Positions 57,601 through 64,000 of a stretch of 64,000 nucleotides of DNA are shown here, piece by piece (position 1 is the first letter of the stretch; each line of letters opens with the position of its first letter). The notes beneath the pieces were generated by a model. It had not been told where the DNA came from. It made no database searches and was given only the letters and a program-made list of their open reading frames with translations. The position numbers were made by a program, and so were the translations under genes. Origin of the DNA: Eublepharis macularius (Eukaryota; Chordata; Lepidosauria; Squamata; Eublepharidae); NCBI RefSeq assembly GCF_028583425.1, contig NC_072792.1, forward strand, positions 157,734,676-157,798,675, in the 5' to 3' direction.

Positions 57601-59037
57601 AATATTGCTGTTCTTTTGTCGCTGTGAACTGAGCCTTAGTTTCAAGAGCTGTGCCAGGACCCTGTTTTCCCAGCTGAAAAGGGCTGTCATTAAATACTGG
57701 CTTCAGGAGAATGTCAAAGGGGAGTGAGTTTGTGCTTTGGATGAAGATCTTGGTTGGAGTAGTTAAGCTGAGGGGATGGTGAGCCCTTTTTGCCTTTGCT
57801 CATCTGAAAGCAACCAGACTCTCCTCTGTCATGTCAGCACATGGTTCTGCTGAGGATCCATCTACACAGTATGCAGTCCTTTCATTTGGGGAAACAACCT
57901 GAGGACTTCGTATCACAGGTGAAATGGGAGCATTGTGCCCCACAGGAGAACACAATCTTTTTTCTGTTTGCGACCACAGTATGCAGGGAGAAGCGGCTAT
58001 AACCTCCAATTCCCTCCTGTTTTTGTGTCCTCAAAGTGCACTTTGGAGGTGCTGTGAGGTCCATTGTGAAACATAACCACATATGTAACATGATTTTTAC
58101 AACAGAGTCAACGGGCTCCATCGGGTAGTTTGCGGATGCAGAAACGGTGAATGTGTAGGGGTGGCTAAAACGGCTTCCCTCTCTGTGCTGTAGTTGCAAA
58201 GAGAAAAGAGCCAATGTGTGTCTGGGCAGCATAAAACTCCCATAATGCGTGTGATGCAAAGTTCTCATGTTGTTCCTCAACAAACACAAGGACTTTGTAA
58301 TGTGTAGATAAATTGGTGGAGTCCCTCTCCCCGTGGAATGTGTTTTAGTTGCCCTTTGTACGGGGCTTTTGAATAACAGAGTTGCTCTGAAAACGAATTC
58401 TGACAGCTTACAAATGCAGTATAATAAATATTAAATCTCTTGTCTTACTTGCATTGAAAATAAGGAAAGAAGGTGTGGTGCCATCGCAGTTTTACTGCAG
58501 TTGTTCTCCCACCTGCTTTTTAAAGAGAAATTTCTCAGCAGGAAATGCTGCTGTGGTGATGTGTAAAAGCAAACCTCCAGTTGTGTGTTTGCAGTTTGTG
58601 TGTGCGTGGCTCACCCACAAGCGCATCTTCCGCCTTTTAGACTGTATGCAAAGTTCTCCTACATGGGTAGCCCCTTCCTGGCCTTTGTATGCATGTGTGT
58701 AGGAGGATTCTCTTTCATGGGCTGGCAACAGGGGATTGCAGTACAATATGACATTATCGTGGCTGCTCCATCACGACTTCCTTTGTACAATCTGTAATTC
58801 TTGGGACTTCTGGGCAGAGAGGGGAGGGAAGTATCAAGCAGGATGTTGGTTAGCTGCCATAGGGGGTCTGGTTTTGTGCTAAGATCCACTAAAGTCTGTT
58901 GTGTAAAAGGTGTAAAAGAACTAAGGAAATACAAAAAGGTAAACATCTGAAAAATCAGAAATCAAGTTAAGTGGGCAGTGGAAGGAAGAGGATTTAAAAT
59001 CATGTGTGTTGATGTAAGTCATGCTTTACTGCAGTTT

Positions 59038-59212
59038 TAGATAGGTAGTCATGTTGGTCTGTAGTAGAAGAGCAAGATTCGGGTTCAGTAGCACCTTAAA
59101 GACCAACTTGATGTCTGGGGTATGAGATTTCAAGAGTCATGCTCTCAAAAGTTTATACCCTGGAAATTGAGTTGATTGTTAAGGTGCTACAGGACCTGAA
59201 TCACGCTTTACT
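59038..59212. repeat. Sauropsid palindromic repeat
   Basis: GGTTCAGTAGCACCTTAAAG pairs with TTAAGGTGCTACAGGACCTG. The left flank TAGTCATGTTGGTCTGTAGT is the reverse of the CTACTGCAGACCAACATGGC end seen at 33310-33335. Confidence 0.78.
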
Positions 59213-60789
59213 GTAGGCAATGATGCGTTGTAAAAAAAGAGAGAGAGAAAGAAAAAGATTGAATGCAGTTTGCAAATGTAAAAATGGAAAGGAGTCATTT
59301 TGGCCATCAGTGCTAGGTTTTGCTTTTAGCATGTGGCATAGGTCTTGAACCGAAGGGTCACCTTTTCTGATTGCTATGCAATCCGCCTTTTGTATAGGGG
59401 CACCTCCTTGCCTCTTTTGGCACCAGCTTGAAGCCTGTATATTTCCCTGTGGCTCTGGAGAGTGAATCGTTCCATCCCGCCTACCCTGCTGATCCTGCAG
59501 GTTTGGGCTTTCCGCCAGAGGAATGTGGACCGTTTGCGCCAGCTGTGTGTACTGTAGCTATTAAGTCTTTGAGCTGATGGAAGTCTCGCCCTCAGCATGA
59601 GTTTTTCATATATATACTTTGGTGGTCCCCCCTCCTTTTCTAAGGGCTGGGTTTTTAATTTCTTTTAAAAGAGAAATTAATTCGGAGGTAATGAAGGAAA
59701 AGGTCTTGCTCCCTAGCACAGTTACCTGGAAGTTAATTCCGCTGAAACTGGCAGGACATCTGTGTAAATTTGCTTAGGATCTGGAGGTAAGACTCTTAAC
59801 AATGGAGACACAGCCTTCCGGGAACTTCTGTGTACTTGTTGTTAAAATGAATGGGCATGGTACAGGAGAACAGAAACACTGAAAACGCGATTTATTAGTT
59901 TGTAGCTGCGTTTGTGTCCCCCCCCCCCCCGAGGGGAACCTAGTTAAGAGGCCAGTGGTGGATAAAGGCAGGTCTTAGAATTGCCACCCTAGCATGGATA
60001 CCTATTCCTGGACTCATGGGGCAGCCTTGGGCCCGGATCTCGTAGGTGTGCGCTAAAGGTTGATGCTGTACTTCCTCAGCCATGCTCTCCCACTGAACTC
60101 AGCATTCTGTGGTTTATGACAGTCTGGTATTTGCTCTGTTGTCTCCTTTTATTCAGCATGCTTCCTGCTTAGTATTGTCCTTTCTCTGGCTTCTTTGTGG
60201 TTTGGTGTCTGTGTCAGATCACGTCTGTGTGCAGCATGGTTGGTGTGGGACACAGTGTTGTCTCCCATTTTCTGTGGGAACTGCTTAAGGTATGACCTTT
60301 CGGTCTTCTGTTCAAACTAGTATCTCCGTGTACATGTATTTATTGCAGTATTGCATTGATGTGTGTGTGTGGGGGGGGAAGGGATAGGGTATTGACATTT
60401 GCTGTGGATAGGAATTCTCAGCTTGCCTTTGGCTCAAGAAAGACTTTGGCTAGCTGAGCCGCACTATCGTGGTTGCCTAACTCTGAGTCACATTAACTAG
60501 AATGATTCGATGCAATATTGCCTTTGCACAGCAGCCTTTCCACTCCATTCTGTGTGCTTTTCACAGTCGAGTGAGGCCGCAGGTTCAGCACGGTGCGGTC
60601 TTTTCGTCTCAGTTTTTTGGCCAGCTATAATGTTGGAAAACACTTCTTGATTACGTTTAAACTGGGTGGTTCTGTTCTTGTTGTTTTGCTGCTACTGCTT
60701 AAGGGATGATTTTAAGTTCCGGCTGTTCATTGCACATTCTCACCATTTGTCTGAAGATGTGACTGTGTGTGCGTGATCCCGTGCTCACC

Positions 60790-60920
60790 CTCTCATTCTC
60801 TTGGTGCAATCAAGTTAGGTTAATAGAAGAGAGTCTTGCGCAAGACTACCTAGTAAGTTTCACAGCAAAGTGGGCATTTGAACCTGGGTTTCCTGGTTCA
60901 AGTCCAATACTCTCACGGCT
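60790..60920 (-). mobile_element. SINE remnant
   Basis: GGGCATTTGAACCTGGGTTT and CAAGTCCAATACTCT resemble the reverse complement of a tRNA-like B-box region. Degraded. Confidence 0.4.
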
Positions 60921-61290
60921 GAATACTTTTGTTGACCCACATTTATGGCACTTGGTCATCAATTGAAGCCTGATAATGTTTGATTTAAGGAACCACATTA
61001 AGACCTTGTTTAGGGAAATCTGTTAAATATTTAGTTTATTATTTGACAGATTTAGTGTGAAACTTGTTGGACTGTTTTAACCATGATGTATTTCTGTGTT
61101 GGTTTTTACCTCTTATTGTTCACTTATTGGGTTTTTGTTATAAAGTCCAAGGAATTAAATGTAACAAAGAAATAATAACTGTATACCACACCTGGCTCTT
61201 GTATTGACATGTTTTAAAAAGCAAGAAGAATTGCGTGACAATCTATATGCTTTCTTTTTTTCTCTCTTTCAGACATTGGCAAACAGCAGG

Positions 61291-61344
61291 ATGAAGTTTC
61301 AGGGGTTTCCCCTGAGTTTAGGATCTGCAAAACTTGTGAGATGA
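61291..61344 (+). promoter_or_regulatory. LATS2: LATS2 upstream ORF 1
   Basis: ATG, 17 codons (MKFQGFPLSLGSAKLVR), TGA, just inside the exon. Its stop overlaps the ATG of the next upstream ORF (ATGA). Confidence 0.6.
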
Positions 61345-61385
61345 AGAAGAGTAGCAATACCTACCACTATTTAAGATTTGTTTAG
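61341..61385 (+). promoter_or_regulatory. LATS2: LATS2 upstream ORF 2
   Basis: Encodes MKKSSNTYHYLRFV and then TAG. It overlaps uORF 1 by four bases, the classic termination-reinitiation geometry. Two further short ones follow at 61403-61420 and 61432-61464. Confidence 0.55.
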
Positions 61386-61566
61386 CTTCGTCATTGTGCC
61401 AGATGCTGTACAGAACATAGAAGTGTGCTGCATGGTTCTTGCCCCAGGGGGGTTTGCAGTCTAGATTGGAACATCAAGGGATTATGTTTTGTAGCAAACT
61501 GATATTCTCAAGAGAAAAACAGTATTGAATGTCTCCTTGATTGGGTGCAAAAGAAGTTGGTATTTT

Positions 61567-61740
61567 ATGCTGAAACAAAACTGGATTAAACATGAGGCCA
61601 AAGACTTTTCCTGCCACCACTTACTCTGGGAACAGCAGGCAGAGATTGCAGGAAATTCGAGAAGGTTTGAAACAGCCCACCAAATCTTCCAGTCAAGGAT
61701 TACCTGTCGGATCAGGCAACGAAACTTCTCTGGATCCTAA
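61567..61740 (+). promoter_or_regulatory. LATS2: LATS2 overlapping upstream ORF
   Basis: The ATG at 61567 is 25 bases before the main start and in another frame. It reads 57 codons past the LATS2 ATG to TAA at 61738-61740. A ribosome using it would bypass the LATS2 start. Its context is weak (T at -3), so leaky scanning is expected. Confidence 0.55.
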
Positions 61741-61933
61741 AGTTGTAGTAGGGAAAGATGGTGCCAGGCAGCAGCAGATGAGACCTGGTGCCAAGTTTGG
61801 ACCTTACCAGAAAGCACTGCGAGAAATCAGGTATTCTTTGCTGCCCTTTGCTAATGAGTTGGATGCCACCTCTGCCACTGTGGAAGTGAACAGACAGATG
61901 CTGCAGGAACTGGTACATGCAGGATGTGATCAG
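61592..61933 (+). CDS. LATS2: LATS2 (large tumour suppressor kinase 2), residues 1-114
   Basis: LATS2 is an AGC/NDR-family Ser/Thr kinase of the Hippo pathway. With MOB1 it phosphorylates YAP and TAZ so that they stay cytoplasmic, and it also acts at centrosomes. Only the N-terminus is in the window: MRPKTFPATTYSGNSRQRLQ, EIREGLKQPTKSS, then KFGPYQKALREIRYSLLPFA and NRQMLQELVHAGCDQ, which begins the UBA domain. Ser82 in ALREIRYS (codon 61835-61837) corresponds to human Ser83, a reported Aurora A site; one residue is missing in the preceding Gln-rich linker. The start matches the human protein and has A at -3. The kinase domain lies to the right, outside the window. Confidence 0.98.
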
Positions 61934-62119
61934 GTAAGTGTGAATCTAGAACAGGCTGACTCTGAAAATCTGTACCTGTGTTGTTAGCGACTGGTTCTGC
62001 AGGAAAGACTGATGTACTGCTAAATTGCTACTGAGCATGTACACAGGACATGCCTGATAGCCACAGAGCTTGTGCTTTGAAACAGCTATGCATTCACTAA
62101 GCCAGGTGGAGTTGAGGTC

Positions 62120-62320
62120 AGGGAGAGTCAGTATAGTGTAGTGTTAGGAGTGCTGGATTAAGTTCACTAAGACTTCAGTTCAAATCCCCACTCTGTCAGG
62201 AAGCTCACTGTCTCTGTTTTTGTCTAACCTGTCACAAGGTTGTTGAAAGGATAAAATGGAGAGGGGAGAACCACGTATGCTATCCTGAAGTCCTTGGAGG
62301 AAAGGTAGAGTAATAGGTGG
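62120..62320 (+). mobile_element. tRNA-derived SINE
   Basis: GTCAGTATAGTGTAGTGTTA, CAGTTCAAATCCCCACTCTG, TCACAAGGTTGTTGAAAGGA and GGAGGAAAGGTAGAGTAA follow the order of the 4688-4908 SINE type. Confidence 0.75.
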
Positions 62321-63042
62321 ATAACACATTGTTCCACCAGCTTGCCCATACTATGCATTTCATTCAAAGCCTAATGAGCCCATTTTCATGCATGCATCTA
62401 GGGACTCCCCTTTGCAGGTACAAGAATATTGTTCTAGTCAGGTAACAGAAGAGGTTAATTCAGTCTAGAGGGAGAGAAATTTTTCTCAGTGCAGCCACTA
62501 CTGGACTGTACTGGTTCACATCTGAGGAAATTTTTAGCAAGAAGTGATGTGTGTTGGAATTTGTGTTAGTCCTGTGGGTGTGACTGCATTCTGCTTCATT
62601 CACACACCTTGAGTTACATCTTAGATTCACATCAGTGTCTACACGGAATTACTTCTTGGAGGAGCCTTGTCATGTGTAACAGCAGCTCTTCACTTGCAAA
62701 AAAAAATAGAGGCTGAACAACTTCCTGGTTTTATTCTTAAAAATGTATTTGAAATTATATGTATTTCTGAAGAAATAGCAATTGCACACTTAATGGGAAA
62801 TGATTGCAACGCTCCAAAACCCCTGTATGCATTTATATCTTCTTTGTAATCGTCACTGCATTCTATGTAATATATAGACAGCCATGCCGTCCAAAGCAGT
62901 GTTATACTTGTCCAAGCTCATTGACATCAAAGGATGTGAATGTGCTTAGGATGGTGCTGCAAGTAACCAAAACCAGTGTGGAGCTAAACAAACAAGAGAA
63001 AGCAAGATCAACTTTCAGTGACAGGTGCCCAGTGCAGTTCTG

Positions 63043-63251
63043 ATAGGGTCACCAAACTCTAGGTAGGAGGTGGAGATCTCCTGGAATTACAACTGGTTGC
63101 CAAACTACAAAGATCCACTGGAGAAAATGGCTGCTTTGGAGGGTGCACCCTGTGGCATTATACCCTGATGAGAGCCCTCTCTAAACCCTGACCTCTCCAG
63201 ACTCCAACCCCAGCTCTGCAGGAAATTCCCAATCCAGAGGTGGCTGCCCTA
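63043..63251 (-). mobile_element. 'GGGTTGCCA' TIR element
   Basis: TAGGGTCACCAAACTCTAGG at the left and CCAGAGGTGGCTGCCCTA at the right, with CTGGAATTACAACTGGTTGC and GCATTATACCCTGATGAGAG between, in reverse orientation. Confidence 0.75.
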
Positions 63252-63329
63252 AATTTTAAGCAATGTTAAACCTGATTGACTTCAGAGAATGTTGAAGGGT
63301 GTAACTCTATTTAGGATGGCCCTGAGAAA

Positions 63330-63630
63330 ATAGTACAGCGGTCACTAAGATGGATCTTGCAGATGAGTGCAAAGTCTGTGGATGGAAGGGTCTCCTGCTA
63401 GGTTAATAACAATAGCAATGGCTCTTCTATGCAGGTTAGTGCTCCACCCAGAACAGTGCTTTTCTTATTCCCATAATACAGCTGGGGAGCTGGGGCTGAG
63501 AAGAATGGCTTACCCAAGGCCATCTACTGACCTCATGGCACTCGCAGGAGTTGAACCAGTGGAGTGCTGATTTGCAGCCCAGTCGCTTAACTGCTATGCT
63601 ACAGCAGCAGGTTGCAATGATGGGTCTTTT
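63330..63630 (-). mobile_element. tRNA-derived SINE
   Basis: AGTTGAACCAGTGGAGTGCT and CAGTCGCTTAACTGCTATGC are the reverse of a tRNA-like head. The left part, with AGAATGGCTTACCCAAGGCC, is the body. Confidence 0.65.
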
Positions 63631-63784
63631 TGTATTAACCAATAAAGGCCATACCTAGCCTTTCAATACCTAATCAGTATGTTGTCTGTGCTCTCTCACC
63701 AGCTTGAAGTTAGTAAGTTCGAAGCCTTAGAAACTTGCCCTGTTTTACTCCTAGTCTGTTTCAGAAGGACTCAAAGGATCATGC

Positions 63785-63985
63785 CATTTATTAGTTATCA
63801 CTGAAGGCAGCAGGAAAAGAGGAAGACCTAAAATGAGATGGCTTGACTCAATAAAAGAAGCCACGTCCTCCAGTTTGCAGGATCTGACCAAGTCTGCTAA
63901 TGATAGAACATTTTGGAGGTCTTTCATTCATAGGGTCGCCATAGGTCGGAGACGACTTGATGGCGCATAACGCACACACATTTCT
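63785..63985 (+). mobile_element. Non-LTR retrotransposon 3' end
   Basis: An open stretch reads RGRPKMRWLDSIKEAT, a common C-terminal signature of LINE ORF2 proteins, followed by TAGGTCGGAGACGACTTGAT and GGCGCATAACGCACACACA. The tail block is shared with the 3' end of 5S SINEs, suggesting this LINE may be their mobilising partner. Confidence 0.65.
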
Positions 63986-64000
63986 GCTGCAGTTTTAAAC

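Larger units (their letters stand above)
51751..61272 (+). other. LATS2: LATS2 intron 1
   Basis: After the CpG island, mostly AT-rich sequence. Contents noted: an exon-like block at 54548-54647, a G-run near 56720-56732, a palindromic repeat at 59038-59212, a C-run near 59918-59929, a (TG)n at about 60359-60370 and a SINE remnant near 60790-60920. No other gene seen. Confidence 0.55.
61273..61933 (+). other. LATS2: LATS2 first coding exon, full extent
   Basis: The acceptor TTTCTCTCTTTCAG ends at 61272 and the donor CAG|GTAAGT follows 61933. The first 319 bases are leader, with several upstream ATGs, before the start codon at 61592. Confidence 0.9.
61934..64000 (+). other. LATS2: LATS2 intron 2 (partial)
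   Basis: Holds a SINE (62120-62320), a TIR element (63043-63251), a reverse SINE (63330-63630) and a LINE 3' end (63785-63985). No coding exon seen. Confidence 0.65.

Noticed and set aside
1-64000. Endogenous retroviruses, LTR elements or Polintons
   Set aside because: I saw no paired LTRs, primer-binding site or recognisable gag, pol, env or capsid motifs; the reverse-transcriptase remnants are all of the non-LTR CR1/L2 type.

Overview
This is a vertebrate nuclear locus, almost certainly from a squamate reptile. Three recognisable genes lie in the order SKA3 (+), SAP18 (-), LATS2 (+). From memory this is the same order and relative orientation as human 13q12.11, read in reverse. The squamate assignment rests on the repeats: tRNA-derived SINEs of the Sauria type, 5S rRNA-derived SINEs, CR1/L2-type LINE fragments and several TIR/foldback families. 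I cannot name a lizard or snake family from the sequence.

Layout. At 1-7.6 kb lies the 3' half of SKA3, a microtubule-binding Ska complex subunit: five exons supported by homology, plus a probable terminal exon with a poly(A) signal. At 7.6-9.85 kb is a convergent intergenic gap. At 9.85-16.2 kb lies all of SAP18 on the minus strand: four coding exons, 153 residues, with a CpG-rich promoter at 16.0-16.6 kb. At 16.6-51.3 kb is a roughly 35 kb intergenic region with no convincing host gene; it is packed with LINE fragments, SINEs, TIR/foldback elements, a minisatellite and a GC-rich tandem array. At 51.3-53.3 kb is a strong CpG island holding the probable LATS2 5' non-coding exon. At 53.4-61.3 kb is LATS2 intron 1. 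At 61.27-61.93 kb is the first coding exon of LATS2 (residues 1-114), with a long leader full of upstream ATGs. The window ends in the next LATS2 intron.

The genes do not form an operon-like unit. They are conserved neighbours acting in chromosome segregation (SKA3), RNA processing and Sin3 co-repression (SAP18), and Hippo signalling (LATS2). I found no RNA gene, CRISPR array, provirus or defence system. The most notable observations are a probable SKA3 C-terminal extension, the dense upstream ORFs of LATS2, one palindromic element nested in another at 28.6-29.2 kb, a young hAT-type MITE with a perfect target duplication, and a minisatellite grown inside a SINE.
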